64,000 bases of DNA from Pseudomonas putida (GCF_016406145.1 NZ_CP066306.1:124001-188000), one strand, 5' to 3'; shown: positions 51,166-62,769, numbered from the stretch's first letter. The notes: generated by a model from the sequence alone, not told the origin. Numbers and translations are program-made.

Positions 51166-53274
51166 CTACGCACGCATGCGGGTGATGCGGACCACGCCGG
51201 TCAGCGTACGCAGCTTCTTGATCACACGAGCCAGGTGCACGCGGTCGTGCACGCTGACCACCAGTTGGACAACGCTGATGCGGCCGTCGCGTTCGTCCAT
51301 GCTGATCTTCTCGATGTTGCCGTCTGCGGCATTGACGCTGCTGGCCAGCAGGGCAATCAGGCCGCGCTGGTGTTCCAGCTCGACACGCAACTCGACATTG
51401 AATTCGCCGGTGATGTCCTTGGCCCAGGAAAGCTGTACGCACTTCTCCGGGTTATGGCGGATTTCACTGATGTTGCGGCAGTTCTCCAGGTGCACGACCA
51501 TGCCCTTGCCTGCCGACAGATGGCCGACAATCGGGTCGCCCGGAATGGGCGTGCAGCACTTGGCGTAGCTCAATACCAGGCCTTCGGTGCCGCGGATCGC
51601 CAGTGGGCCTTCCGGTGCTGGCAGCGGTTCGCCTTCGGCTGACAGCAGGCGGCGGGCCACCACATAGGCCATGCGGTTGCCCAGGCCAATGTCTTCGAGC
51701 AGGTCCTCGATCAGCTCCAGGCGGTACTCGGCGAGAATTGCGTTGATACGCTCCTGAGGAATTTGCTCCAGGCTGCTGTCGAAACCGGTCAGCACCTTGT
51801 TCAGCAGGCGCTCGCCAAGGTTGATCGACTCGGAACGTCGCTGCTGCTTGAGTGCGTGGCGGATGTGCGTACGGGCCTTGCCGGTGACCACGAAGTTGAG
51901 CCAGGCCGGGTTGGGCCGCGCGCCCGGGGCGCTGACGATCTCGACCGTCGAACCGCTCTGCAGCGGCTCGGACAGGGGCGCCAGGCGCCGGTTGATGCGG
52001 CAGGCGATGCAGCTATTGCCCACATCGGTATGCACCGCATAGGCGAAATCGACGGCGGTGGAGCCTTTGGGCAGCTCCATGATCCTGCCTTTGGGCGTGA
52101 AGACATAGACCTCGTCAGGGAACAGGTCGATCTTCACGCTCTCGATGAATTCCAGCGAGTTGCCGGCACGCTGCTGCAGTTCGAGGATGCCCTTGACCCA
52201 CTGGCGAGCGCGCGCATGGTTGCCTTTGGGCTGCTCGTCGTCGTTGGACTTGTACAGCCAGTGTGCGGCGATGCCATTGTTGGCCATCTCTTCCATTTCG
52301 CGGGTGCGGATCTGGATTTCGATGGGCACGCCGTGCATGCCGAACAGCGTGGTGTGCAACGACTGATAGCCGTTGGCCTTGGGGATCGCAATGTAGTCCT
52401 TGAAGCGCCCGGGCAGCGGCTTGTACAGGTTGTGCACGGCGCCGAGCACGCGGTAGCAGGTGTCGACCTTGTCGACGATGATGCGGAAGGCGTACACGTC
52501 CATGATCTCGGTGAAGGCGCGGCGCTTGCCGCGCATCTTCTTGTAGATGCCATAGAGGTGTTTCTGCCGGCCGCTGACCTCGCCTTGAATACCATCGGCA
52601 GCCAGGCAGTTGGCCAGCGAGTGTTCGATCTTGGCGACGATCTCTTTGCGGTTGCCGCGTGCGCTCTTGACCGCCCGGTGGATCAGCGACGAGCGCATCG
52701 GGTGCATGGCCTTGAAGCCGAGGTCTTCAAACTCTACGCGCACAGTGTGCATGCCCAGCCGGTTGGCGATGGGCGCGTAGATTTCCAGGGTTTCCTTGGC
52801 GATGCGTCGGCGTTTTTCGCCAGACAGCACTTCCAGGGTGCGCATGTTGTGCAGGCGGTCAGCCAGCTTGACCAGGATCACGCGGATATCGCGGGCCATG
52901 GCCATGGCCATCTTCTGGAAGTTTTCAGCCTGCGCTTCGGCCTTGGTCTCGAAGTTCATCTGGGTCAGTTTGCTGACCCCATCGACCAGCTCGGCAACCG
53001 TTTCGCCAAACTGCTGGCTGAGGGCTTCCTTGGCGATGCCGGTGTCTTCGATCACATCGTGCAGCATGGCCGCCATCAGGCTCTGATGGTCCATGTGCAT
53101 GTCGGCGAGGATGCTGGCCACGGCCAACGGATGGGTCACATAGGGCTCGCCGCTGCGGCGGCGTTGCCCATCGTGTGCCTGTTCGGCGTAGAAATAGGCC
53201 CGGCGAACCAGGTTGACCTGTTCGGGGCCCAGGTAGGTCGACAGCCGTTCGGCTAAGGCTTCTATGCCCGGCAT
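51166..53274 (-). CDS. spoT: bifunctional (p)ppGpp synthetase/hydrolase SpoT
   Basis: Stringent-response enzyme of 702 aa. Order of domains: HD hydrolase (about 45-145: [40 protein letters not shown]), synthetase (about 230-340: [40 protein letters not shown]), TGS (about 385-445: [20 protein letters not shown]) and C-terminal ACT (about 625-700). The HD residues are intact, so it can degrade ppGpp. It follows rpoZ by 59 bp. Confidence 0.97.
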   Translation of the reverse strand: MPGIEALAERLSTYLGPEQVNLVRRAYFYAEQAHDGQRRRSGEPYVTHPLAVASILADMHMDHQSLMAAMLHDVIEDTGIAKEALSQQFGETVAELVDGVSKLTQMNFETKAEAQAENFQKMAMAMARDIRVILVKLADRLHNMRTLEVLSGEKRRRIAKETLEIYAPIANRLGMHTVRVEFEDLGFKAMHPMRSSLIHRAVKSARGNRKEIVAKIEHSLANCLAADGIQGEVSGRQKHLYGIYKKMRGKRRAFTEIMDVYAFRIIVDKVDTCYRVLGAVHNLYKPLPGRFKDYIAIPKANGYQSLHTTLFGMHGVPIEIQIRTREMEEMANNGIAAHWLYKSNDDEQPKGNHARARQWVKGILELQQRAGNSLEFIESVKIDLFPDEVYVFTPKGRIMELPKGSTAVDFAYAVHTDVGNSCIACRINRRLAPLSEPLQSGSTVEIVSAPGARPNPAWLNFVVTGKARTHIRHALKQQRRSESINLGERLLNKVLTGFDSSLEQIPQERINAILAEYRLELIEDLLEDIGLGNRMAYVVARRLLSAEGEPLPAPEGPLAIRGTEGLVLSYAKCCTPIPGDPIVGHLSAGKGMVVHLENCRNISEIRHNPEKCVQLSWAKDITGEFNVELRVELEHQRGLIALLASSVNAADGNIEKISMDERDGRISVVQLVVSVHDRVHLARVIKKLRTLTGVVRITRMRA

Positions 53275-53333
53275 GGTTTCACCTCTTGCCGAGGAAGAGG
53301 GCCTTGTGCCGCGCGACGTCGACCAGGCATGGA

Positions 53334-53597
53334 TCAGACAGCCTCGTTGGACTCGTCCTCGAACGCGGCGAAGACCGGATCCTCGGTGACGATCTCTTCA
53401 GCGGCAATGAATTCGTTGGTGACGATGCCTTCTGCGATTTCACGCAGGGCAACGACGGTTGGCTTGTCGTTTTCCCACGCTACGCGTGGCTCTTTGCCGC
53501 CGGTAGCCAGCTGACGGGCGCGCTTGGTCGAGAGCATGACCAGCTCAAAACGGTTATCCACGTGTTCCAGGCAGTCTTCAACAGTTACGCGGGCCAT
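53334..53597 (-). CDS. rpoZ: RNA polymerase omega subunit
   Basis: Small RNA polymerase subunit of 87 aa. [20 protein letters not shown] is the family N-terminus, followed by [19 protein letters not shown] and [13 protein letters not shown]. The start is set by GAGGAAGACC upstream; six more in-frame codons upstream are not part of the protein. Usually adjacent to gmk; here a 5-kb polyamine module separates them. Confidence 0.96.
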   Translation of the reverse strand: MARVTVEDCLEHVDNRFELVMLSTKRARQLATGGKEPRVAWENDKPTVVALREIAEGIVTNEFIAAEEIVTEDPVFAAFEDESNEAV

Positions 53598-53714
53598 GGT
53601 CTTCCTCAGTAGCAAATGCGATGGGCGTGCAGCCCAATATGGGCAGGCGGACTCGATAGTTTAAAAAATCACCAGCCAATAGGGAAGCGCTGTTTTGCCG
53701 TATACCCCATCAGG

Positions 53715-53790
53715 CCTGCATCCCTCACCCTGTGGACGCGGGCTTGCCGGGGTGCCGAACCGCTGCGAAAGGGCCGCGACAGACGCCTTC
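53715..53790. repeat. diverged REP-like sequence
   Basis: Contains cgggcttgccgggg and gctgcgaaagggccgcg, parts of the P. putida REP core, in the spacer between rpoZ and the LysR gene. Less regular than the other copies. Confidence 0.45.
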
Positions 53791-53800
53791 ATCTTGTATC

Positions 53801-54673
53801 TCACAACATCGCGCCGCGCAACCTTGGGGTCAGCTCTTCGAACAATGTCTGCACCGAGCGCAAGGCCCGGCAATCGGGCCGGGTCAGCAGCCACAGTTGG
53901 GTGTCGCAAGCGGCCAGCGGTCCGCTCAGCGCCTCGACGCCAGGTAGCGCATGGACCATGTAGTCGGGCAGCGCCGCAACACCCAGCCCCGTGCTTACCA
54001 GCTGCGCAATGGTCGACATGCTGCTGCACTGGTAGCGCGGGCTCAGCCCGGGGTACTGCTGATTACGCCAGACCACCGTGGGGTGGTCCTGCATGGAGTC
54101 GTCCGGTGCTATCCATGGCACGCTGTTGTGGGACTCGCTCAGGCGCTCGCGCCATTGCGGCTGGCCGCAGATCACATAGGACGTCGAACCCAGGCAACGG
54201 CCGACCAGATGCTCGGGCGGGGTATTGGTCAGGCGCAGGGCGATGTCGGCATCGCGCCTGCTGAGGTTGGCGAAGGTGTTGGACGTGCCCATCTCCAGCG
54301 ACAGTGCCGGGTAATTGGGCATGAACTCGGCCAGTGCCGGCAGTAGCAGGCTGTGCATCACCGCCTCTGTGCACGTCAGACGAACGGTACCGCTCACCAC
54401 TTGCTCGCCACTGGTCATGGCGATGCGCGCAGCATCCAGAGCCTGCTCGGCACGTTCGGCCTGCTCGGCCAGGGCCTGGGCGGTGTCGGTCGGCAGGTAG
54501 CCTTTGCGGCTCTTGACGAACAGTGCGGTGCCCAGTGCCGACTCAAGCCGGCGAATCGAACGGAACACGGTCGAAACATCGACCTTGAGCAGTTCGGCGG
54601 CCTTGGCCAGTGAGCGCCCGCGCTCCAGGGCCAGCACCAGGGAGAGGTCGGCGTGGGTGATCTGATATTGCAT
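53801..54673 (-). CDS. LysR-family regulator of the glutamyl-polyamine module
   Basis: Transcription factor of 290 aa. N-terminal helix-turn-helix (ALERGRSLAKAAELLKVDVSTVFRSIRRLE, about 12-41) and an effector domain (VVSGTVRLTCTEAVMHSLLL onward). The start MQYQITHADLSLV has a modest GAGCG site; the frame extends upstream but without a matching family N-terminus. It is divergent from the glutamine-synthetase-like gene across 205 bp, so control of that module is likely (inference). Confidence 0.88.
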   Translation of the reverse strand: MQYQITHADLSLVLALERGRSLAKAAELLKVDVSTVFRSIRRLESALGTALFVKSRKGYLPTDTAQALAEQAERAEQALDAARIAMTSGEQVVSGTVRLTCTEAVMHSLLLPALAEFMPNYPALSLEMGTSNTFANLSRRDADIALRLTNTPPEHLVGRCLGSTSYVICGQPQWRERLSESHNSVPWIAPDDSMQDHPTVVWRNQQYPGLSPRYQCSSMSTIAQLVSTGLGVAALPDYMVHALPGVEALSGPLAACDTQLWLLTRPDCRALRSVQTLFEELTPRLRGAML

Positions 54674-54878
54674 TGGTGCACGCTCTACTTGCCGAAATGC
54701 CAATGTCTGTTGCGTTGAGGCCATTTTATAGTGGAACTGCCCCCGGGAATCAATGCGCCCGGTCGGGTAACCAATCCCCACGATGGGAAAGTTAAAAAAA
54801 CAACAGCTGCAACCATCGTCGCCCGTGAGGCGCCAGCCGTATCCCCACATCGCCGCAGCACATCAAAGGATGTACACC

Positions 54879-56261
54879 ATGACGTCGGTCACCCCGTGCG
54901 CCAGTTCTTCCAGCGAGATGAAAGACTTCCTCCAGGCCCATCCGGACACTCAGTACGTCGATCTGCTGATCTCCGACATGAATGGCGTGGTACGCGGCAA
55001 GCGCATCGAGCGGTCCAGCCTGCACAAGGTGTACGAAAAGGGGATCAACCTGCCGGCATCGTTGTTCGCCCTGGATATCAATGGCTCGACCGTTGAAAGC
55101 ACAGGGCTTGGGCTGGACATCGGCGATGCCGACCGGATCTGCTACCCGATCCCCGGCACGCTCTGCAACGAACCCTGGCAGAAGCGCCCGACTGCCCAGT
55201 TGCTGATGACCATGCACGAGCTCGAGGGCGAGCCGTTCTTCGCCGACCCGCGCGAAGTGCTGCGCCAGGTGGTGAGCAAGTTCGATGACCTGGGCCTGGA
55301 CATCTGTGCCGCGTTCGAGCTGGAGTTCTACCTGATCGACCAGGACAACCTCAACGGTCGTCCGCAGCCGCCGCGCTCACCCACTTCGGGTAAGCGTCCG
55401 CAGTCGACACAGGTCTACCTCATCGACGATCTCGACGAATATGTCGACTGCCTGCAGGACATGCTGGAAGCAGCCAAGGAGCAGGGCCTGCCGGCCGATG
55501 CCATCGTCAAGGAAAGCGCGCCGGCGCAGTTCGAAGTCAACCTGCACCACGTTGCCGATCCACTGAAGGCATGCGACTACGCGATCCTGCTCAAGCGCCT
55601 GGTCAAGAACGTCGCCTACGACCATGAAATGGACACCACGTTCATGGCCAAGCCTTACCCGGGCCAGGCGGGCAACGGTCTGCACGTGCACATTTCGCTG
55701 CTCGACAAGAAAACCGGCAAGAACATCTTTGCCCATGAAGACCCATTGCACAGCGACGCTCTGCGCCATGCCATTGGTGGCGTGCTTGAGACCATGCCGG
55801 CGTCGATGGCCTTCCTGTGCCCGAACGTCAACTCCTACCGCCGGTTCGGCGCGCAGTTCTACGTGCCGAACGCGCCGAGCTGGGGCCTGGACAACCGTAC
55901 CGTGGCTGTCCGCGTACCGACTGACAGCAGCGAAAACGTGCGCATCGAACACCGCGTGGCCGGTGCCGATGCCAACCCCTACCTGATGCTCGCGGCGATC
56001 CTCGCTGGTATCCACCACGGCTTGACCAGCAAGGTTGAGCCTGGTGCGCCGATCGAGGGCAATTCGTACGAGCAGCTGGAGCAAAGCCTGCCGAACAACC
56101 TGCGTGATGCCCTGCGCGCGCTGGATGACAGCGAAGTCCTCAACCAATACATAAGCCCGGACTACATCGATATCTTCGTGGCCTGCAAGGAAAGTGAGCT
56201 GGCCGAGTTCGAAGTATCGATCTCCGACCTCGAGTACAACTGGTACCTGCACACGGTGTAA
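54879..56261 (+). CDS. gamma-glutamylpolyamine synthetase (GlnA-like)
   Basis: Glutamine-synthetase-fold ligase of 460 aa, expected to couple glutamate to putrescine or another polyamine using ATP, the first step of the gamma-glutamyl route (PuuA/SpuI type). Motifs: DLLISDMNGVVRGKRIE, metal/glutamate residues in CAAFELEFYLID and ESAPAQFEVNLHH, HVHISLLDKKTGKN, and RIEHRVAGADANPYLML. It lacks the adenylylation Tyr loop of GlnA. Start at 54879 by AAGGA; the ATG at 54870 is an alternative. Next to a gamma-Glu-GABA hydrolase gene, which supports the role. Confidence 0.9.
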   Translation: MTSVTPCASSSSEMKDFLQAHPDTQYVDLLISDMNGVVRGKRIERSSLHKVYEKGINLPASLFALDINGSTVESTGLGLDIGDADRICYPIPGTLCNEPWQKRPTAQLLMTMHELEGEPFFADPREVLRQVVSKFDDLGLDICAAFELEFYLIDQDNLNGRPQPPRSPTSGKRPQSTQVYLIDDLDEYVDCLQDMLEAAKEQGLPADAIVKESAPAQFEVNLHHVADPLKACDYAILLKRLVKNVAYDHEMDTTFMAKPYPGQAGNGLHVHISLLDKKTGKNIFAHEDPLHSDALRHAIGGVLETMPASMAFLCPNVNSYRRFGAQFYVPNAPSWGLDNRTVAVRVPTDSSENVRIEHRVAGADANPYLMLAAILAGIHHGLTSKVEPGAPIEGNSYEQLEQSLPNNLRDALRALDDSEVLNQYISPDYIDIFVACKESELAEFEVSISDLEYNWYLHTV

Positions 56262-56265
56262 GCCC

Positions 56266-57015
56266 ATGAGCGCATTTGCGGTCCCCTTGATCGGTGTCAG
56301 CGCCTGCCGTCAGCAGGTAGGGAAGAACTCGTCGCACACGGTGGGCGACAAGTATGTCGAGGCGGCCGGCTTTGCCGGGCTCCCGCTGATCCTGCCGGCC
56401 CGCGACGGAGGCAGCGACACGCAGGCGTTGCTGGCACGGCTCGATGGCATTCTTTTTACCGGTTCGCCTTCAAATGTCGAGCCGCATCATTACAATGGCG
56501 CCCCCAGCGCGGAAGGTACCCGGCACGATCTTGCACGAGACCGCCTGACCTTGCCGCTGTTGCAGGCGGCCATTGCCGCCGGCGTGCCGGTGTTCTGTAT
56601 CTGTCGTGGTTTCCAGGAATTGAACGTGGCCCTCGGCGGCAGCTTGCACCAGCGCGTGCACGAGCTGCCGGGCTACCTGGACCACCGTGAACCTGAGGAC
56701 GCACCCCTGGAGGTGCAATACGGCCCTCGTCATCCTGTCGGCATTACGCCTGGCGGGGTATTCGAGCGCCTGGGCCTGGCCGCGCAGTTCGAGGTCAACT
56801 CGCTGCACAGTCAGGGCATCGACCGCCTGGCCCCGGGCCTGCGCGTCGAGGCACAGGCCCCGGATGGCCTGATCGAAGCGGTGTCGATGCCTGACGCGCC
56901 TGGCTTTGTGCTTGGCGTGCAGTGGCACCCGGAATGGCGTTTTGCCGAAAACCCGGTCTCCAGGCGCCTGTTCCAGGCGTTCCGCGAGGCCTGCATTGCC
57001 CATGCTGCACGGTAG
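56266..57015 (+). CDS. puuD: gamma-glutamyl-gamma-aminobutyrate hydrolase
   Basis: Class I glutamine-amidotransferase-like hydrolase (peptidase C26) of 249 aa that releases GABA and glutamate at the end of the gamma-glutamyl-putrescine route. VPLIGVSACRQQVG start, LFTGSPSNVEPHHYNG, nucleophile Cys in VFCICRGFQELNVALGGSLH, and the His-Glu pair in LGVQWHPEWRF. It begins 4 bp after the ligase gene; no separate ribosome-binding site is needed if coupled. P. aeruginosa SpuA is the equivalent. Confidence 0.93.
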   Translation: MSAFAVPLIGVSACRQQVGKNSSHTVGDKYVEAAGFAGLPLILPARDGGSDTQALLARLDGILFTGSPSNVEPHHYNGAPSAEGTRHDLARDRLTLPLLQAAIAAGVPVFCICRGFQELNVALGGSLHQRVHELPGYLDHREPEDAPLEVQYGPRHPVGITPGGVFERLGLAAQFEVNSLHSQGIDRLAPGLRVEAQAPDGLIEAVSMPDAPGFVLGVQWHPEWRFAENPVSRRLFQAFREACIAHAAR

Positions 57016-57129
57016 GGTCGTTACCCGAAGGTCTTGGATGACTGATACCGATACGCAAGCTTTCAATGAGTGAAAGCGCCTTGTTCGCAGGGCCTGTGAC
57101 AACAATTCCAATAGTTACGGCAAATACTC

Positions 57130-58668
57130 ATGAGCAATTACACAGAAGCTGGCCGCCCACCCGATGTTGCCGATTCAGGCAGCACTCAGCGCAGCAAAGG
57201 CTTGGCAAAAGGCCGTCTTGGCCTGTTGGCCAGCGTGGTGCTGGGCATTTCCACAATCGCCCCGGTCTATACCCTGACTGGGGCACTTGGCCCCACCGTG
57301 CGGGAGGTCGGCGAGCACCTTCCGGCCGTCTTCATCGTCGGCTTCCTGCCCATGCTGCTGGTCGCCCTTGGCTACCGTGAGCTGAACGCGGCGGAGCCCG
57401 ACAGCGGTACTTCCTTTACCTGGTCGGCCCGTGCCTTCGGCCCGATGATCGGCTGGATCGGTGGCTGGGGGCTGGTCGTTGCCACCACCATCGTGTTGTC
57501 CAACCTGGCCGGGGTGGCCGTTGATTTTTTCTATCTGTTCCTGGCTCAGATCACCGGTAACCAGGCGTTGGCTGCCTTAGCGGATAACCTGCTGATCAAC
57601 ATCACCACCTGTTGCGTGTTCATCGCCATGGCGGTGTGGATCTGTTGTCGCGGCATGGCTACCACCATGACCGTGCAATATGGTTTAGTGGCCTTGCAAC
57701 TGTTGGTGCTGATCGGCTTTGCCTTCGCCGCTTTCAGTGAGACCACAGCACCAGCGCCGCTGGAGTTCGATCTGGCCTGGTTCAACCCCTTCGGCGTGGA
57801 GTCGTTTTCGGCCTTTGCCGCTGGTCTGTCCTTGTCGATCTTCATCTTTTGGGGGTGGGACGTGTGCCTGACCGTCAGTGAAGAATCGATCGGCAGCGAC
57901 GAGGTGCCGGGCAAAGCGGCGACCTGGACCGTGCTGCTGATTCTTGGTCTGTACCTGCTCACCGCCATCGCCACCCTGCAATTCGCCGGGATCAGCGAGC
58001 AAGGGCTGGGGCTGAACAACCCGCGTATCCAGGAGAACGTCTTTGCCCACCTGGCCGGGCCAGTCATGGGGCCGCTGGCGATCCTGATGTCCATCGCAGT
58101 GCTGGCCAGCACCGCCGCTTCGCTGCAGTCGACCTTCGTCTCGCCGGCGCGCACGCTGCTCGCCATGGGTTACTACGGTGCGGTACCAGAGCGCTTCGCC
58201 AAGGTTTGCCCGCGTTCGCAGACGCCACGTTACGCAACCATCTGTGCCGGCGTTGCCGCAGGCCTGTTCTACGTGACCATGCGTACCCTAAGCGAAAACG
58301 TGTTGGCGGACACCATCACCGCCCTGGGCATGATGATCTGCTTCTACTATTCGCTGACCGCGTTTGCCTGCGTGTGGTATTTCCGCCACAGCCTTTTCGA
58401 CAGCCTGCGCCACTTCTGCATGCGCGGCCTGTGCCCCTTGTTGGGTGGTGTGATCCTGTCAGTGATCTTCGTGCGCACTGCCATCGACAGCGCGTCGCCG
58501 GATTTCGGCAGTGGCTCGCATGTGGCTGGCGTGGGGTTGGTGTTCGTGATTGCGGCGATCATTTCGGCACTGGGGATAGTGCTGATGATGCTGTCGCGGA
58601 TGCGCGCGCCGGCTTACTTCCTGGGCGCTACCCTGCGACAGCAGGCGACCCTGCAGCTGCAGGAATAA
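57130..58668 (+). CDS. APC-superfamily amino acid/polyamine permease
   Basis: Inner membrane transporter of 512 aa with about twelve helices. N-terminal helix 1 shows the APC substrate motif (GLLASVVLGISTIAPVYTLTG), with IGWIGGWGLVVATTIVLSN and STAASLQSTFVSPARTLLAMG later. Position directly after the ligase and hydrolase genes suggests it imports putrescine or a related amine (PuuP-like role, inference). The ribosome-binding site is weak. A hairpin and a REP follow. Confidence 0.88.
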   Translation: MSNYTEAGRPPDVADSGSTQRSKGLAKGRLGLLASVVLGISTIAPVYTLTGALGPTVREVGEHLPAVFIVGFLPMLLVALGYRELNAAEPDSGTSFTWSARAFGPMIGWIGGWGLVVATTIVLSNLAGVAVDFFYLFLAQITGNQALAALADNLLINITTCCVFIAMAVWICCRGMATTMTVQYGLVALQLLVLIGFAFAAFSETTAPAPLEFDLAWFNPFGVESFSAFAAGLSLSIFIFWGWDVCLTVSEESIGSDEVPGKAATWTVLLILGLYLLTAIATLQFAGISEQGLGLNNPRIQENVFAHLAGPVMGPLAILMSIAVLASTAASLQSTFVSPARTLLAMGYYGAVPERFAKVCPRSQTPRYATICAGVAAGLFYVTMRTLSENVLADTITALGMMICFYYSLTAFACVWYFRHSLFDSLRHFCMRGLCPLLGGVILSVIFVRTAIDSASPDFGSGSHVAGVGLVFVIAAIISALGIVLMMLSRMRAPAYFLGATLRQQATLQLQE

Positions 58669-58674
58669 TGCTGG

Positions 58675-58691
58675 GGGGCGCTTTGCGCCCC
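58675..58691 (+). terminator. hairpin after the permease gene
   Basis: ggggcgc (58675-58681), loop ttt, gcgcccc (58685-58691), just after the stop codon. No T run; it may act together with the REP unit that follows. Confidence 0.5.
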
Positions 58692-58699
58692 AACACCCC

Positions 58700-58743
58700 C
58701 CGTAGGTGCGGCCTTGTGTCGCGAAAGGGCCGCAAAGCCGCCC
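58700..58743. repeat. REP element
   Basis: One unit, cgtaggtgcggccttgtgtc then gcgaaagggccgcaaagccg, between the convergent permease and gmk genes. It marks the right edge of the polyamine module. Confidence 0.75.
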
Positions 58744-58758
58744 CAACTGCCTCTATCT

Positions 58759-60256
<1,498 letters not shown>

Positions 60257-60441
60257 GGGGAGTACCTCGCGTAGATGATGTGAACGGGAAAGCCTTTCGG
60301 CTGCAAGGCGCAGGATTGTAGCGCAGTGCGCCCTTGGCGCCCAATCCGCCCATGTTACAGACCCCTCATCGGCCGGTGGGAAAAGGCGACAGGCTGTGCG
60401 CGGCGCGACGATAAGCATGTCCTCACTGGGCTACGGGCTTT

Positions 60442-60447
60442 ATAATG
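60442..60447 (+). promoter_or_regulatory. -10 element of rph
   Basis: A perfect TATAAT 37 bp before the rph start codon, with a weak -35. The predicted transcript starts about 30 nt before the ATG. Confidence 0.55.
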
Positions 60448-60483
60448 CCGGGCAGATTCAAAGTCCCAGTACAGGTATCCCAG

Positions 60484-61206
60484 ATGAAACGTCCAAGTGG
60501 TCGCGCCGCCGATCAGCTCCGCTCGATCCGCATCACCCGCAACTACACCAAGCACGCCGAAGGGTCGGTACTGGTCGAGTTCGGTGACACCAAGGTCATC
60601 TGCACGGTCAGCGTTGAAAACGGTGTGCCGCGCTTCCTCAAAGGCCAGGGCCAAGGCTGGCTGACCGCCGAGTACGGCATGCTGCCGCGCTCCACCGGTG
60701 AGCGTAACCAGCGTGAAGCCAGCCGTGGCAAGCAGGGTGGTCGCACCCTGGAAATCCAGCGCCTGATCGGCCGCTCGCTGCGCGCCGCGCTGGACATGAG
60801 CAAGCTGGGTGACATCACTTTGTACGTCGACTGCGATGTGATCCAGGCCGATGGCGGCACCCGCACCGCGTCGATCACCGGCGCCATGGTCGCCTTGGTC
60901 GATGCCTTGGCAGTGATCAAGAAACGTGGTGGCCTGAAGGCCGGCAATCCGCTCAAGCACATGATCGCCGCCGTGTCGGTGGGTATGTACCAGGGCGAAG
61001 CCGTACTCGACCTGGACTATCTGGAAGACTCCGCTGCAGAGACCGACCTGAACGTGGTCATGACCAGTGCCGGTGGTTTCATCGAAGTGCAGGGCACTGC
61101 AGAGGGTGCACCGTTCCAGCCCGAAGACTTCAACGCCATGCTGGCGCTGGCGCAAAAGGGCATGAACGAGATCTTCGAACTGCAGCAGGTCGCTCTGGCC
61201 GACTGA
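60484..61206 (+). CDS. rph: ribonuclease PH
   Basis: Phosphorolytic 3' exoribonuclease that trims tRNA precursors; 240 aa, the usual length. [18 protein letters not shown] is the N-terminus, with [20 protein letters not shown] (phosphate-binding Arg) and [20 protein letters not shown] (metal/catalytic Asp). The reading frame is intact to the C-terminus, unlike the frameshifted gene of E. coli K-12. A long palindrome follows. Confidence 0.97.
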
Positions 61207-61215
61207 TTGATCCTG

Positions 61216-61259
61216 CAGGTACGAAAAAGCCGACATCGATGTCGGCTTTTTCGTACCTG
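61216..61259. terminator. bidirectional terminator, 44-bp perfect palindrome
   Basis: Positions 61216-61237 are the exact reverse complement of 61238-61259. The arms include gaaaaagccgacat, so RNA from either strand makes a GC stem followed by a T run. It lies between the convergent rph and crc genes, 9-10 bp from each stop codon. Confidence 0.92.
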
Positions 61260-61267
61260 AACAGTGC

Positions 61268-62047
61268 TCAGATGGTCAACGTCCAGTCATAGTCGACGAT
61301 CAGCGGCGCATGCTGCGAGAAGCGCGGCTGACGCGGCAGGCGGGCATTGCGCACGAAGCGGCGCAGGCCCGGGGTGAGGATCTGGTAGTCGAACCGGTAG
61401 CCCAGGTTGAGCATCTCGGCCTGCTCGTTGTCCGGCCACCAGCTGTACTGGTCACCTTCACGGCTGACTTCGCGCAGGGCATCCACGTAGCCCATGTCGC
61501 CAGTGATCGCATCCATCCAGGCACGCTCAGGCGGCAGGAAGCCTGGCGACTGCTGGCTGTCACGCCAGTTCTTGATGTCGAGCTTCTGCTGCGCCACGTA
61601 GAACGAGCCGCAATAGATGTACTCACGACGCTTGCGCCGCTGCTTGTCCAGGTACTTGGCGAAGTCGTCCATCAACTTGAACTTCTGGTTCAAGTCGTCG
61701 TCGCCGTTCATGCCCGAAGGCAAGAGCAGGCTGGCAATACTGACTTTGTCGAAATCTGCTTGCAGATAACGCCCGTAGCGGTCGGCTGTCTCGAAGCCCA
61801 GGCCGGTGATGACTGCCTTGGGCTGCATGCGCGAGTACAGTGCCACGCCACCTTGGGCGGGTACCTCCGCGTCGCAGGCATAAAGGAAATAGCCATCGAG
61901 CTGGAAAGCTGGGTCGTCGAGTTCAAAGGCCGAGGCGCGGGTATCCTGAAGGCAGATGACGTCGGCATTCTGGGCTTGCAACCAGCTGAGCAATCCACGC
62001 TCGGCTGCAGCCTGAATGCCATTTACGTTCACACTGATGATCCGCAT
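61268..62047 (-). CDS. crc: catabolite repression control protein
   Basis: Crc, 259 aa, works with Hfq to block translation of catabolic mRNAs carrying A-rich CA motifs. It has the exonuclease III/EEP fold (MRIISVNVNGIQAAAERG, DVICLQDTRA, YCGSFYVAQQKLDIKNW, end SQHAPLIVDYDW), but several catalytic residues of true nucleases are replaced (for example LQDTR in place of LQETK and GSFYVA in place of GDxNxA), as known for Crc. Divergent from pyrE, the conserved pseudomonad arrangement. Confidence 0.97.
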   Translation of the reverse strand: MRIISVNVNGIQAAAERGLLSWLQAQNADVICLQDTRASAFELDDPAFQLDGYFLYACDAEVPAQGGVALYSRMQPKAVITGLGFETADRYGRYLQADFDKVSIASLLLPSGMNGDDDLNQKFKLMDDFAKYLDKQRRKRREYIYCGSFYVAQQKLDIKNWRDSQQSPGFLPPERAWMDAITGDMGYVDALREVSREGDQYSWWPDNEQAEMLNLGYRFDYQILTPGLRRFVRNARLPRQPRFSQHAPLIVDYDWTLTI

Positions 62048-62127
62048 AAATGGCCCCAAAAATCTCGTGCGTGTATGATACCCGAGCTCAACCCATTTAG
62101 CTAAATCCGTGGTGTCCGGGACTTTCC

Positions 62128-62769
62128 ATGCAGCCGTATCAGCGCGACTTCATCCGTTTTGCCATCGATCGCGGCGTTCTGCGCTTCGGTGAATTCACCC
62201 TGAAATCGGGGCGTACAAGCCCGTATTTCTTCAATGCCGGCCTGTTCAACACAGGTTCTGCCCTGGCTCAGTTGGGGCGTTGCTATGCGGCGGCCATCGT
62301 CGACAGCAAGATCCCGTTCGACGTACTGTTCGGCCCGGCCTACAAGGGTATCCCCCTGGCAGCGGCCACCGCCGTGGCCCTGGCCGAGCAACATCAGCTG
62401 GACGTGCCGTGGTGCTTCAACCGCAAGGAAGCCAAGGATCACGGCGAAGGCGGCAGCCTGGTCGGCGCGCCACTGGCCGGTGACGTCCTGATCATCGATG
62501 ACGTGATCACCGCTGGCACTGCCATCCGCGAGGTCATGCAGATCATCAATGCCCAGCAGGCCAAGGCCGCTGGCGTGCTGATCGCGCTCAACCGCGAAGA
62601 GCGCGGCAATGGCGAACTGTCGGCGATCCAGGAAGTGGAGCGTGACTTCGGTATCCCAGTAGTCAGCATCGTTTCGCTGACCCAGGTGCTGGAGTTCCTG
62701 GCCGATGATCCGCAGCTCAAGCAGCATCTGCCGGCGGTCGAAGCCTATCGGGCGCAGTACGGTATCTGA
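62128..62769 (+). CDS. pyrE: orotate phosphoribosyltransferase
   Basis: Pyrimidine synthesis enzyme, 213 aa, converting orotate and PRPP to OMP. N-terminal [19 protein letters not shown], the flexible-loop [16 protein letters not shown] and PRPP motif [17 protein letters not shown] are complete. The ribosome-binding site is weak. A strong terminator follows. Confidence 0.97.

Noticed and set aside
51763..53256. A 497-codon plus-strand frame opposite spoT
   Set aside because: Mirror of the spoT codon pattern, with no recognisable motif or ribosome-binding site.
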